Shown piece by piece: positions 47,506 to 58,888 of a stretch of 64,000 nucleotides of DNA. The notes beneath the pieces were generated by a model, which searched no databases, had not been told where the DNA came from, and saw only the letters and a program-made list of their open reading frames with translations. Position 1 is the first letter of the stretch, and each line of letters opens with the position of its first letter. Both the position numbers and the translations under genes were made by a program. Origin of the DNA: Dittrichia graveolens (taxonomy: Eukaryota > Streptophyta > Magnoliopsida > Asterales > Asteraceae); the NCBI GenBank assembly GCA_038502395.1, contig JARJIL010000004.1, forward strand, positions 86,322,147-86,386,146, in the 5' to 3' direction.

Positions 47506-48033
47506 ATTAAGTAAATTTAATTGGATTTCGGTTTTGAAAAGTGAGATTCAATCAATCCAAATAATTTTAAGATCTGAACCAAACTTTCCAAATTACAATT
47601 CAGTTGGATCGGTTTATTCAATTCGGTTTTCATTCTTATATAAATACATGTTTAAAGAGTCGAGATATTTTAAAAACTATATTTGATATATATACTATTA
47701 AAGATTAAAATATAGTTGCCCAAATTACAATAATTAGCAAGACTAGTAGCTTTGGCGTAAATATATAATTAAAAATAATAAGTTATAAATAAACATATAT
47801 ATGATAGGAATGGATTACTTTGTTCCATTAGTGTTATATATATACATATACATATAATCTTATTCGGTTTATTCGGTTTGGATAATAGCAACTAGAACCA
47901 AACCGAAATCCATAGTAATTATTCGGTTCTGATCCGATCTAATTCAAAAATCCGAAATATCCGAACTAAATAGTCCGATCCAAAAGTTTCGGTTCGGTAA
48001 TTCGGTGTTATCTTATCAGTGAACACCCCTAGA
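47506..48033. mobile_element. Possible hAT-like element, right end only
   Basis: Rich in TTCGGTT and CCGAA phrases, ending GTGAACACCCCTAG. An end of that form (CTAGGGGTGTTCAC in reverse) is common in plant hAT-like elements. I found no matching left end, perhaps because the 151-bp duplications altered it. Confidence 0.35.
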
Positions 48034-48478
48034 AGGTTACATATACTTAGGTAGTGCTTTCTCATTCACATGTTGTGACGGGTTTATAAATTTAAATTTA
48101 ATTATTATTTTTTATAGGATAAAGTTTAGTTTATTATTCTAGACATGGTTATTCGGATTAAATACTATCTTAAAGTATTAAAGGTGTAATATAATATCAT
48201 AAATTTAACAATTCGGTTGGTTTAGTACCTTAACTCAATAAGCTAGTGTTTTAGTGAGTTAAGGTATTAAATTGATTAAGTTACCAAGTTAAGAGTGATA
48301 TAATGCTCTTTAGATAGTTTAGCATAATATTCAACTTACTTGACTAAATTCATAATAGTAACCTGTACTTTAGGGTGGTATCAAATCTTATAAGTAAAAG
48401 GTTGGCTATTTTGTAGAACATAATAAGCTAAAATCATATCTTAAGTTAATAATTTGAATATATAATTAATATAAAGTA
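48034..48478. other. No gene recognised
   Basis: AT-rich sequence with short repeated AAGTTA..GGTA phrases and no supportable feature. Confidence 0.4.
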
Positions 48479-48785
48479 GTGCAAATTACATTAAAACACA
48501 ACAAACTTTATCTTAGTTATCATTATATACAATCAACTTTATTTTCTTAAAAATAATACAACCAACTTTCATAATTCTCACATTGTATGCAACTTGTTAT
48601 GTACTGTGAAAGTTATGATAAAGTTTATTGTATACAATAGTAACTAAACAACAGATACATAAAAAATTTGTTTGCATACAGTGAGAGAATTATGAAAGTT
48701 AATTGAATTAATTTTAAAATTTTAAAGTTGGTTGTATACAATACTAACTAAGACAAAGTTCATTACATTTTCATACAATTTATCC
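48479..48785. mobile_element. MITE related to 4275-4503, aged
   Basis: Starts GTGCAAATTACATTAAAACA and ends TTTTCATACAATTTATCC, with long inverted arms containing TATACAATCAACTTT and GTTGGTTGTATACAAT. The flanks TATAAAGTA and TATAGAAGT are partly alike. Longer than the 4.3-kb copy because of extra inverted units in the centre. Confidence 0.65.
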
Positions 48786-49554
48786 TATAGAAGTTTGTAG
48801 AAAATCGTAAAACATCTTCGGATTATTGTTTCTTAAATAAAATTATCTTTAAATGATTTATGATATATATTTTATTTTTTTTCGTTATCCAAGTTTTTAA
48901 AGCAGTTATCCTAAGAGTGAAGTATGTAAAGAAACACAATAAATAATTTTTTAATAAAAGTAACAACTAAATAAATAAGGAAATAATGAAATTTCATTAG
49001 ATTGGGTTTAACTATTAAAGTTTTTATTTTGGTTTTAAAACTGAAATTTTATTATTCTAACTCTCATAGTTTTGGCTTATTTTGGTTTAAAACTTAATAT
49101 TATTTTTCAAATAGTTTTAAGCTCAAAATTCAAGCTTATATTGATTAACTCGTAAAAAATTTTTAAAAGATTTTAACCCTCAAATTTTATATTTATTTTA
49201 AATTAACAAAGGTCCATTTATATTTAGCCTAGTTAATGTAATTTTTAATGTATATTCGATCATAAATTATATAAAAATTATTGTACTTGCCACTATGCAA
49301 AATCCAAATAATAACATATATTTAAGAAAAGTTTTTATTGACAAACACTTAAACTAATAAAATTACAATAAATAAAAATATAAAACTAAAAAAATGTTAC
49401 ACTCGTTACAACATTAAAGAAAGAAGTAAAAAGTTGTCGAATGCGTACAAGATAACGAATTATATATCATTGTCCATTCCTCTCGAACATTTTCGCTCAA
49501 ATAAAGAACCTTCTAAGAGTAAATAATATTTTCCATCCTTGTTTGTAACAAGTT
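48786..49554. other. No gene recognised
   Basis: Strongly AT-rich. 49000-49200 contains ATTAAAGTTTTTA and TTTTAACCCT phrases similar to the inverted-repeat element at 2705-3115. Confidence 0.35.
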
Positions 49555-50650
49555 TTATAATATATAAGGACGGATTGTAATTTAACATTTGTTTAAATCA
49601 TACTTTCAAGCGTTTATTTGAAAATTTAATAATTTCTGTTATTAATTTTCACAATTTAAAGACGAAAGGTTATTTGTCTGTTAATAAATGTTAAACTTTT
49701 CAAATGACTATCTTACCCTTTACATAATCGGTTCTTATTCAATATCTTTAATTTTAAATCATTTAAACATCATTTTGCTAATAATAATTATATAAAATTT
49801 TATAGGGTGTTTTTTTTAATTAGAAAAATTCAAACACCCATTTATAACACACAATCTCTCTCTCCTATTCCTCACAAGAACACCGCCGGACATTAACTTC
49901 TTCCAATGATCACCTACTACCGGCCACCGTCAATCTGGTTACCCCCTATTTTGTTCATCAAAGCACCCACAAATTTGTATTATGTGAACAATTGTATGTT
50001 CGCTCAAATGAATGTTTCATCCATACTGTTGTTACAAAAGTATGTTTGCTCATATAGAATTGATTCACAACTACGGCGACCTATGTAGGCATTTTGTTTA
50101 AGATCTTCTAGATTCATAATGAAGGTGAAAAACGCACCAATCTTTTCATCCATTCAGTTGTATCACCGTTTTTCCCAATGCGAACCACCATCCATTCACC
50201 ATCTTCGCCACCATTAACCACTGCCAAACAACCACGAAATCCACCACGCAGATGCAGATGCCTAATCGCTCCTTTCTTGACAAGAAAAGTTAAACCTTAC
50301 TCCTCTAATTTTACAATCTGTTCGTAGATTTGGTGTTGGAGAAGAGAAGCAAATCTACATAAGAATCCAAACACTATATGTCCATAAAGAAGAGAAGCAT
50401 CACCGAGCAGACTTGTTCAAGAAGCATTCTCGATTTTATGGTTACCGGAGTTGAAGTACAAAAGTCAACATCCACACACGGTCTGATTGCATATCACTTG
50501 GAAGAAGGAGTCTCCGAAGGGTGGTGGTCGGAGGGTCGTGACCAGAGGTATAAAGAGCGAGCAATGAGAATGAGTAAATTAAAGACTGACTTTACAAGAT
50601 TTTCAATAAAAGACTAAAAGTATGATTTGGACATATCTTATATAAGAACC
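49555..50650. mobile_element. Probable TIR element related to 58889-60045
   Basis: AAATCATACTTTCAAGCGTT (49594 onward) is mirrored near the other end (about 50601-50630 in reverse). The left 350 bp is an inverted relative of 59680-60000, sharing GCGGTGTTCTTGTGAG and ATGATTTAAAATTAAAGAT. The exact termini and target duplication are unresolved. The inner gene-like frames are short and not recognisable. Confidence 0.4.
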
Positions 50651-50879
50651 AGCACCACCACCACTCTAAATAAAACTGCAACCCAACCCCCCAACCACAC
50701 ACACACATAACTCAATGTACACTGATTTACTTCAACGGCCAATAACCCGAGGTACAAATCACACGACACAACTAGGCACTCAACCACAAATATATTTTAA
50801 TACATATCACCCTTACCACCACACCCTTTTAACCCATACACCTATCACAAACACTCCACTAAAGAATTATACCCACATG

Positions 50880-51290
50880 ACCATAGACTTGATGCAACCA
50901 ATGCCCTTCTTGCCAACTTATCAACTTTCATATTGAGCTCACAAGGGGTATTGATCAATTCCACACTAGTGAACACATTCACCGGCATCTTATTCCTTTT
51001 AACGACATCTTTAGCTTCCATAGGGACCACGCCTACTCCTTGAACTAATTAAACACCTATCATGGAATCACAAAGAACAACCACACTATTAGATTGCACC
51101 ATCTCCTTACTCCTTATCACAGTTGGCCTATAATAAAAATCTTCCAAATTAGCAACAAGAAGAGAGCAAAAAAATTTTCTTCGGAGAAGAAATCCATATG
51201 ACAGCTTTTCTCCCCCTTTGTAACGCCACCAACACCAATTTTTCCTTTAATGCAATTCAAAGCCCCATCAACAAACAACAGAACACCATG
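50880..51290 (-). pseudogene. RNase H-like domain fragment (RVT_3 type)
   Basis: The minus-strand reading gives VDGALNCIKGKIGVGGV, then ANLEDFYYRPTVIRS, then VVVLCDSMIGV, and finally NMKVDKLARRALVASS. These match the order of an RNase H fold of the LINE/RVT_3 kind: first acidic residue in DGA, A-E-x-E/A helix (here ANLED, the catalytic E replaced by N), DS motif, and terminal D-x-LARRAL. An in-frame stop follows MIGV. No endonuclease or reverse transcriptase part was found. Probably a dead LINE or domesticated-type fragment. Confidence 0.5.
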
Positions 51291-51407
51291 ACACTAAATT
51301 AGCATCACCCTTATAAATATCTCATCGCCTGGTGATTCCCCTCTTAAAAATTGATAAGGGCCTAATCCAAAATCTAGGGATGATTTAACCAAACCTGGCC
51401 ACTCAGA

Positions 51408-51444
<37 letters not shown>
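51408..51444. repeat. (TA)n(TG)n compound microsatellite
   Basis: A short TA tract followed by about fifteen TG units. Confidence 0.85.
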
Positions 51445-51599
51445 GAGGGGGAATCAAAGGAGAACACTTTCAAGCAATGTATAAAGATCTAAGTCATTAA
51501 AAAATTAGTCTAACCGCTATAAAATTTAGAGGCATCTAGTATGTTTATGTAGTTTTTATATCTATTTTTGCACCTTGAAGGGGCTTAACCTCTTGTTAA

Positions 51600-52430
51600 G
51601 AAGTGTCAAAGTAGATTGAGAACTGCTGGGAAGCGAGGGTTGTTTCGTTGGAGTGGTTCGGATGTACCATTGAAACATAGAAGTTGGGCATTGCATTTGA
51701 GTTTTGTCCTCAATAGGTTTTGTGAGGCCTATAACTTGGGTGATGTTGGTGGGTTGTTGTATAGCTTGTTCTTGTTGGATGTCTTATCGGAGATCAGAAA
51801 TGAAATAGTTGATCAGTGCATTAGGGGCAGACGAGTGATGTAATAACTTAACCGTTCAATCTCAGTTTAGTAGTGAGTAATAGTGCAGTTTCATTGGAGT
51901 TTGAAAAGGACAGTCCGGTGGTTGTCATAGGTGGATGGCTTGAATCGAGTTTCTAGCGCTCATGTAAATGCATCCCATTTGGTGAGGACAAGATTGTTAA
52001 AGAGGACCGTATACCAACTGAGAGTGTCGCTGGTGACGTGAAAGGCTATCATACGAAAGCTTTGGGGTAGGTCGATCTTATGTAAGTAAAAATATTGATT
52101 GGCTTAAAATAACGAATCTAGGGGTCGATCCATCAAAGGTGAAGCAGGCAAGTTTGAGTGGAAGAATTTGTAACCCATTGTTAGGTGGTGGCAAGTGTGT
52201 GATCGGAGGTTTAAGGTTCGGTTTTGCCATGATAGCAATAAGGATGGTGGTTTGTTCATATTGTGTTGTGAGTTGTTTTACAATAATGTCAAGTTAGGTT
52301 CCTTGTTCTTGATTGGTAGCAGATTAAGTTGCGAGAACTTTCTCAGTGTTGGCAGAGATTGAGGTGATAAGGTTATACGTGTTTTCGACCATGCCAACTA
52401 TGGTTTCTAACAGGCTTCAAAAATAGCCAA
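51600..52430 (-). pseudogene. Ty3-type gag fragment, frameshifted
   Basis: The minus-strand reading shows a gag core in order: a heptad-like N-terminal part, LKLACFTFDGSTPRFV, RMIAFHVTSDTLSWY, LTKWDAFT then ALETRF, and farther on NALINYFISDLR with DIQQEQAIQQPTNITQVIGL. This corresponds to the capsid region of Ty3/Gypsy gag (Retrotrans_gag: W-aromatic core, L-x-RF, and F-x-x-GL-like block). At least one frameshift (near 52075) and several stops break it. No CCHC knuckle, protease or polymerase follows; downstream lies the unrelated RNase H fragment. Dead. Confidence 0.65.
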
Positions 52431-53139
52431 GAAACATGCCATGCAACTATTATTTCATCATCATTATTTTTACTTTTTTTATATTTTTTTTACATACTCT
52501 ATTACTCGCAACATTAACAAAACAATTAGAGGGACACACGAACTTTTCATGTCCCGCTAATCGGTGCATGAACAACTAAAGGGCAGAATACAACTAAGCG
52601 TAAACGGGTCTAATTTGTTTTGAAAACTTAAAAAAAAGTAAAACGAAAACATGGATCACGAAAGTGATGGAATGAAAAGCTTAGGCTCAAATTGACAACT
52701 AATGGGAAAACAATGTGAAAAGAGGCTAAAAACAAAAGTAGATATGCTAAATGGGTTTTCATAGTGCCCCTATTATGTAAATACAATGATTTAGTTTATG
52801 ATCTTGAAGTAATAATTAGCATAAATGTTAGCGATTTCATAAGCAAATTGAATAAAGAAATAAATTGTTGTGGCTCAAACACTCAGTAATGCTAGTGTAG
52901 GTGTGGTTATGCAACTGAACTCAGATAATCATCAAAATTCAAGTGATTTGTGCTACGAAAACTTCATGAAAGTTATTTGTGATGCAATCTTCCTAGTGTC
53001 ACTTAACAATCTATCATGCGAGAGGATTTAAAAATGTCCAAAAGGATACAATGTTGTGAAATTTTTTGGCCAAAATCTATTTCTAAGATTTTATGCACAC
53101 AGGAGTTTATAAAAAGACAAGCATTACAAGTAAATAACA
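52431..53139. other. Unassigned; probably decayed retroelement
   Basis: No frame or terminus is recognised. It lies between the gag remnant and a minus-strand polypurine tract. Confidence 0.35.
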
Positions 53140-53148
53140 AAGTATAAA

Positions 53149-53186
53149 CCCCTCCCCACACTTAAATCGTACCTTTGTCCTCAATG
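53149..53186 (-). other. Athila/Tat-type polypurine tract remnant
   Basis: On the minus strand: CATTGAGGACAAAGGTACGA, then TTTAAGTGTGGGGAGG. The GAGGACAA..TTTAAGTGTGGGG phrase is the same as in the element at 38431-38466. An LTR should follow at lower coordinates, but no clear TG start or CA end is visible. Confidence 0.55.
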
Positions 53187-53200
53187 TATTAAAAGATAAC

Positions 53201-54689
53201 ATATATTTAAGTATACACTAATGTGGGAGAAAGAGAACCAAGAAACTCCCCTGATTTTAAGTATCCACTAATGCGGTGCGTAATTCTCAAAACTTATGCA
53301 TCAAAATGACGTATCTAAAAACATCCAAGCATTATAATATAACGTTAGTGGTACCTCAAGGAAGAGACAAAAAGAAAAGATCAGTTGTTCAGCACAATTA
53401 GGAGCAATAATAATAGTAACAAACAAAACAAAATTACGTAGATATCCTATTATAATAATAATAACATGGTTTGAACAAATACAAATACCAAAATCGTACA
53501 ATCACTAGATAATCTAGACTTAAGCTAAAGCTATACATATACTACACATTGTAGTCCCATTGCAATTGCTACAAAAACTTGACACGAGCGAATCGCTTCA
53601 TATTTTTATATAAATATATTATAGTACACATTGTGTTTTAAAAGTGTTTTCACCTTGGAAATAAACTATACGCTTGATTGACAAGTATCATCTATCGGTA
53701 TATACTAGTCGGCAACAAAGCATAAAGTGAATTTAAACAACAGAACTACAATTAAACAACAAAAAACAACAAAATAAAGATAAAATCACATGAGAATGCA
53801 ATATGAAGAAATTCAAACAGGAAGGTACTCATTCAGATTTTCCCTAACCATATGTAATACCATATATAATCATATGACGTGATTATGTTGACTCATTAAG
53901 CATAGATGATAAACAGTATACACTTTCTAATTAGTAATTCATTTATAGACACAAGAAATTACACCAGACACACAAGCATAACCTCTTAATGAGTAATACC
54001 CAATCATAAATAGAGATAAGATATACATGACTTAATCTGTGACTATCAAATCATAAGATGGTTTAAGACAACACACCTAACACAAATGAACATAACCTCT
54101 CATAGCATGAGGACATATATTTGGTTAACTATCCAAAACCCTAAACCATCATTCACAAACCTCATGTAATGCCTCAAATGCACATACCAAGTCTAATCAC
54201 TCCAAAATCCACCAACCTGGTGTCAATTTTGACATAACCAAACTTGTTTAAGTATACAAACACTTGAAGATAAGCATTTCACACTAAAGTTAACGTAACA
54301 TAAATCTATAAAACACCCATATGGCTGGAAATATCATCAACAAAATCAAATATACTTAGTCATTGAGTCAATACATAATATCATCCAAGTTAACAAAGTC
54401 AAACCATCATACATACATAATACAAATAACTATATCTATCTAATCAAAGTATATAGAATATAATTCATACAAACAATCCCAAATCATACATCAAATCTAG
54501 ATCTAACACAACTAAGGTAGGAAAGATCATACCAAACCCGGAATAAAGATGAAATAGGGTTTTCCATTGACTACATACTCCCTTCTAGCTTGAATCACCT
54601 TCCTTATGCTCCAAGGATCAAAACCTCATCATTTTGGCATGAAAACTCATCTACATGGCCGCTCCAATGAAAGAAAGTGCAAAAAATCC
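53201..54689. other. Unassigned, probably retroelement interior (minus strand)
   Basis: Upstream of the minus-strand polypurine tract, so likely part of the same decayed element. Rich in ACATA-type AT sequence, no protein similarity recognised. Confidence 0.3.
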
Positions 54690-54910
54690 AAACTCCTTTT
54701 TTGTGGTTATAATATGCTTTTATCAGCTGAGATGTGGATAACACGGCCTGTGTAGATCAACAAGGGCTCTTACACGTGGCATGCATTCTTGTCTGATACG
54801 GCCATGGACATAGACTATGTCGAAGGCCGTGTTGGCCTACATGGCTCATGTTGCAGGGTATGTTGACTGCAGTTTCTCGTCAGACTCGATACCTTGACGA
54901 ATTTTCATCA
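54690..54910 (-). repeat. ACACGGCC-type repeat, copy 1
   Basis: Shares with 55625-55860, in the same order: GATAACACGGCC, ACATGGC, GTTGACT.CAGTTTCT and TTCATCATTTTTACTT. By eye the copies are roughly 75-80% alike. ACACGGCC..GTGT phrases are common in plant Ty3 LTR or untranslated regions. Confidence 0.6.
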
Positions 54911-55624
54911 TTTTTACTTTATTATCATGGATCCATCATTATGAGCCTATAAAACAGATTTTTAAGATATTAGACATCAAATCGCGTAAATATGTTAAAA
55001 ACGATGCCAAAACGCGGGAAATCCAATACTAAAAATATGTATAAAGAAATCTTTCCAACAAAATAAAGATCTAAAGACATAACAGATATCTAAGTAAAGG
55101 ACCGAGGACACACTTTCATGTTTTAAAATAAACAATGTCCAAGCAAGACTAACATGCACATAAGAGTTCTAAAAAGTACTTGAATTATATCTTACCAGGT
55201 GATCTCTCAAGCACTCAATCTGTATGTATATCAGTACATATGTATAAGTGTAGCAATGCTGGATTGGAGCAAAGTTTAACATAGGCTTGATCATACATCA
55301 AATCTTCACAAAGTAACATAAGCATATGCAAATATCAAGAGGTCTTTATTGGGTTGTGATGTGGTTGTGGCTAGAGGTAGGGATGAAGGGTATATAAATG
55401 TGGCTAAAATAGAATCTAGAAACCAAATTTAAAGCCATCTAAGCTACTATTATTGAGATTGAATAGAACTACTACAATATTTTTGCTAAAGAACACAGTT
55501 CAATGAGATGAAGTGAAATCAGACAAATCCAAATGATGGCTAACACCAAAATAACACTGAAAAATAACTACCACTCGATGTATACAGGCTTCAAAACTAC
55601 CACTCAGATGAGGAAAATTTGAAC
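54911..55624. other. Spacer between the two ACACGGCC repeats
   Basis: AT-rich sequence with no recognised gene. It may be the interior of a decayed element bounded by the two repeats. Confidence 0.35.
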
Positions 55625-55860
55625 TTCTCTGTTTTGTGGTTGTAATATGTTTTTTGTATCAACTGAGATGTTGATAACACGGCCCGTGTTGACCAAGTTG
55701 ACATCTTACATGTGACATGCATTATTGTCTAACACAGTCGTGGACATGGGTTGTGTTGGCCTACATGGCCTATGTTGTAGGGTGTGTTGACTACAGTTTC
55801 TTTCCAGACTTGATACCTTGATGGATTTTTATCATTTTTACTTCATTTATCATCGATCCA
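55625..55860 (-). repeat. ACACGGCC-type repeat, copy 2
   Basis: Contains GATAACACGGCCCGTGT and CTACATGGCCTATGTTG. Same orientation as copy 1, starting about 0.93 kb after it. The pair could be the LTRs of one short decayed element or a segmental duplication. Confidence 0.6.
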
Positions 55861-56016
55861 TTTTAAAAGCTACTTCAAAAAGCTTTTTATTTTGGAGCGT
55901 TTTGTTTAAGAAAAAGCTTCCAGCTTTTTAATCCGAACATAACTTGTAGCTTTTTATTTCAAAACAAAAAGCTACCAGCTCCAAAAAGCTACGTACTGAA
56001 CATACCCTTAGAGCTT
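55861..56016. mobile_element. Small hAT-type MITE fragment (AAAGCT-rich)
   Basis: Repeated AAAAGCT/AGCTTTTT motifs in both orientations, ending TGAACATACCCTTA. In reverse that end reads TAAGGGTATGTTCA, a hAT MITE-like start. The opposite terminus is decayed. Confidence 0.45.
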
Positions 56017-56498
56017 GAAAATCGACCTTAATATTTGTAACTGTCTATTTTGGGAGGGTATATAATGGCATTAAAAAACGTATTATTAAAAAGGAACATA
56101 TATGGAAAAGTAGATAATAATGCATGTAACCTTCTATGTTTAAAATCCAGCCATGCATGTGTTTCCTTTTTCGGTCTCGGTCTCCATCTCCCATGTGTCC
56201 ATTTGGTTTGCCTATACTATTTTTGTCTAAATCTCTCTCATCACTACACGTGTCTCCAATTTGTTTAAACTTTTTTAAAATATATTTAACTTAGTACGTT
56301 TTACTATTACTTGTATTACACTTTAAAAGTTGTTGTTATGTGGACCAAAATTTTAATTTATTATTATTGTATGTATTTTGATTATATAAAAAAGAAAAAA
56401 AAACGTTATACGTTTAGTAAATACAATATAAAGTTTAATATAAATAATATCGAAAAACTACATGTTTGATACACACATTAGAAAATTTAAAACTACAT

Positions 56499-56953
56499 GG
56501 GTTATATTCACTTCTAACGGGTCGTAATTGCTATAATTGGGTTATATTCACTTCTAACGGGTCATAATTGCTATAATTAGGTTATATTCACTTCTAGCGG
56601 GTCGTAATTGCTATAATTGGGTTATATTCACTTCTAACGGGTCATAATTGCTATAATTAGGTTATATTCACTTCTAACGGGTTATAATTGCTATTTATGG
56701 GTTATATTTACTTCTAGCGGGTCGTAATTGCTATAATTGGGTTATATTCACTTCTAACGGGTCATCATTGCTATAATTAGGTTATATTCACTTCTAACGG
56801 GTCATAATTGCTATTTATGGGTTATATTCACTTCTAATGGGTCATAATTGCTATAATTGGGTTATATTCACTTCTAACGGGTCATAATTGCTATTTATGG
56901 GTTATATTCAATTCTAACGGGTTAGAATTGCTATAAATGGGTTATATTCACTT
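56499..56953. repeat. 40-bp minisatellite, ~11.4 copies
   Basis: Units start every 40 bp from 56499. Each reads GGGTTATATTCACTTCTAAC then GGGTCATAATTGCTATAATT, with single-base variants (GTCGTA, TTATGG, TAGG). The variants suggest an alternating higher-order pattern in the first copies. It lies just before the CACTA last exon, likely in its intron. Confidence 0.95.
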
Positions 56954-56984
56954 GAATTAATAATTTTTTACCTTTATTTTGTAG

Positions 56985-57128
56985 TCGGATGCTATTCAAG
57001 AAATGTTTAATAATCCGGAATTCAGAGAACAATTAATGGTGATGGTTCGATCCGCTACAACTCAAAATGATATTGCAGAAAACAACGAGAACGAGAATGA
57101 TAACGGTGATGATGTTGATGTTCAGTAG
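56985..57128 (+). CDS. Terminal exon of a CACTA-encoded protein (partial)
   Basis: A 3' splice acceptor (TTATTTTGTAG) precedes an open exon of 47 codons ending at TAG 57126-57128. The peptide begins SDAIQEMFNNPEFREQL and ends in a low-complexity acidic tail rich in N, D and E. The position just before the subterminal repeats fits the last exon of an En/Spm-type transposase or accessory gene. Upstream exons were not found, so the gene is incomplete. The exon call rests on splice signal, frame and context, not on a domain match. Confidence 0.5.
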   Translation, partial: SDAIQEMFNNPEFREQLMVMVRSATTQNDIAENNENENDNGDDVDVQ

Positions 57129-57570
57129 TTTGTGTGTTTGTTAGTTAATTAGGAGTATTTGTACATTTAACTAACAACGAATTGTAAATGTTTGTACAAA
57201 CTTTGATTCAGTACGTATGGCCGGTTAGTACGTAATAGCTCGTGGCTTCATTAAAACTGCGTATTTTATATTTGGTTGTAGTATATATTAAATACACAGG
57301 TTAAATAAAAAAATTTAAAAACTAAATATTATTAGTGGCGACGCCTTTAGTGACGACATACGCCTTTAGTGGCGACATATAATATGGAAAATAAATAAAT
57401 AAAAATTAATTAAAAAATCAATAATGGCGACATTAAGCAACAGTGGCGACAATCAATAGTGGCGACGGCATTAGTGGCGACAAGCAGACAATTGCGGCGA
57501 TGTTAGCGACGACGCATTAGTGGCGACATGTCGCCATTAAAGACAATTGTGACGACTTTTTAAGGCATTT

Positions 57571-57613
57571 GCGGCGACGCCTGTCGCCGCTAATACCCTA
57601 TTTTCTTGTAGTG
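57571..57613. repeat. CACTA right terminal repeat with subterminal palindrome
   Basis: GCGGCGACGCCTGTCGCCGC forms a hairpin immediately inside the TIR. Confidence 0.75.
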
Positions 57614-57782
57614 GTTTTGATCGTCTTGGTGAGTTTTCTTTTATGCTTTCTTGCTTATCCACTTGAGTTTTGGAGGTGGTAGTGATCGATGTTTAGTACG
57701 TAGTGCTAAAGATTGTAGGTTGAAGAACTTTGGAATTTTTTTTTGGGGCTAAGAATTTTGAAAGTTATCTTTTAATATTATT

Positions 57783-58230
57783 AAAAAATTAACATTAATA
57801 ATATATGTTAGCCAATTCTAACAATTAATTAAATAAAAGTTTTAGTTAGTAAAATCTAAACCATTATTTATGATAAAAATTGAAATCTAATTATGACTTT
57901 TTGATCAAAAATGAATTCAATTTTAACTTAAATTTGAATCAAAATTATTAGAGAAAATGTCATATATATCCTTTTTAAACTTTAAAATATCATATTTTTT
58001 CACTTTAATTTTAAAATATTATATTTAGCCTTTATAATATTTTAGAATATCATATTTAACAAGTTTCTTAGTTTTATCATTTTAAAATATTTTATAATCA
58101 TGTCTAATTTTTAGTTATAATCGATAAAAAATTGACCTTATTGCCTCTGATTTAAACAATAAATTCTCGTTTCTCTCACGTTTTATAATAGCTTAATATA
58201 TTTTATTAATGTTTAATGCTTACCATTTTT
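57783..58230 (+). mobile_element. Helitron-type AT-rich repeat, plus strand
   Basis: Ordered blocks AATATCATATTT, TTTATAATATTTT, ATATCATATTTAAC and TTATAATCGATAAA match the family at 1562-2174, and the copies at 3.1-5.0 kb in opposite orientation. No CTRR end was found. Confidence 0.5.
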
Positions 58231-58264
58231 AAAGGGTTAGTTACAAGGATGATCTTTTAAAATA

Positions 58265-58572
58265 GGGCAAAATGCATGAAAATACAAGTAACTTTGTCTT
58301 AATTATCATTGTATACAATCAACTTTAAATTCTTAAAAATAATACAACCAACTTTCATAATTCACTCATTGTATGCAAACAACTTTTTTCCATGTCTAGT
58401 ATTTAGCTACCATTGTATACAATGAACTTTTCTATAATTTCCATTGTATACAACAACTTGCATACAATGGGAGGATTATAAAAGTTGATTGTATTATTTT
58501 TTTAAAAAATAAAGTTGATTGTATACAATAATAATTAAGAAAAAGTTCATTGTATTTTCATGCAATTTACCC
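58265..58572. mobile_element. MITE dimer, first unit
   Basis: Starts GGGCAAAATGCATGAAAATA and ends TTTTCATGCAATTTACCC. TTTAAAATA flanks it on the left (58256-58264) and separates it from the second unit (58573-58581). Same family as 4275-4503, with extra inverted GTATACAA units in the centre. Confidence 0.85.
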
Positions 58573-58581
58573 TTTAAAATA

Positions 58582-58860
58582 AGGTAAATTACATAAAAAT
58601 ACAATGAACTTAATTTGTCTTAATTATCATTGTATACAACCAACTTTTATAATCCTCCCATTGTATGCAAGTTTTTGTAATATGGAAATTATGAAAAAGT
58701 TTATTGTATACAATGGTAGCTAAAGACTAGACACAGAAAAAAGTTTTTTGAATACAATGAATTTTTTTGAAAGTTAGTTGTATTATTTTTAAGAATTTAA
58801 AGTTAATTGTATACAATGACAATTAAGACAAAAGTAATTGTATTTTCATGCATTTTGTTC
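58582..58860. mobile_element. MITE dimer, second unit
   Basis: Starts AGGTAAATTACATAAAAATA and ends TTTTCATGCATTTTGTTC. It is flanked by TTTAAAATA on both sides (58573-58581 and 58861-58869), sharing the middle copy with the first unit. Same orientation-insensitive family. Confidence 0.85.
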
Positions 58861-58888
58861 TTTAAAATATTGTAAAATCATATTCTTA

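Larger units (their letters stand above)
56485..57613 (+). mobile_element. 3' end of a CACTA (En/Spm) transposon
   Basis: The right terminus TTTTCTTGTAGTG (57601-57613) is the complement of CACTACAAGAAAA, the plant CACTA end. Just inside lie many GTGGCGAC/GTCGCC subterminal repeats (57335-57590), which are transposase-binding in this superfamily. A terminal exon (56985-57128) precedes them. No left CACTA end was found upstream, so the element is 5'-truncated or degraded; the left limit given is arbitrary. Confidence 0.8.

Noticed and set aside
56499..56953. Regular 40-bp repeats considered as a CRISPR array
   Set aside because: Units are contiguous with no unique spacers, in a plant genome; it is a minisatellite.
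57040..57060. GGTTCGATCC resembling a tRNA B box
   Set aside because: It lies in the CACTA terminal exon, with no A box or cloverleaf around it.
55861..57613. Complete CACTA element
   Set aside because: Only the right terminus is present; CACTACACGTG near 56242 does not match the expected left end CACTACAAGAAAA.
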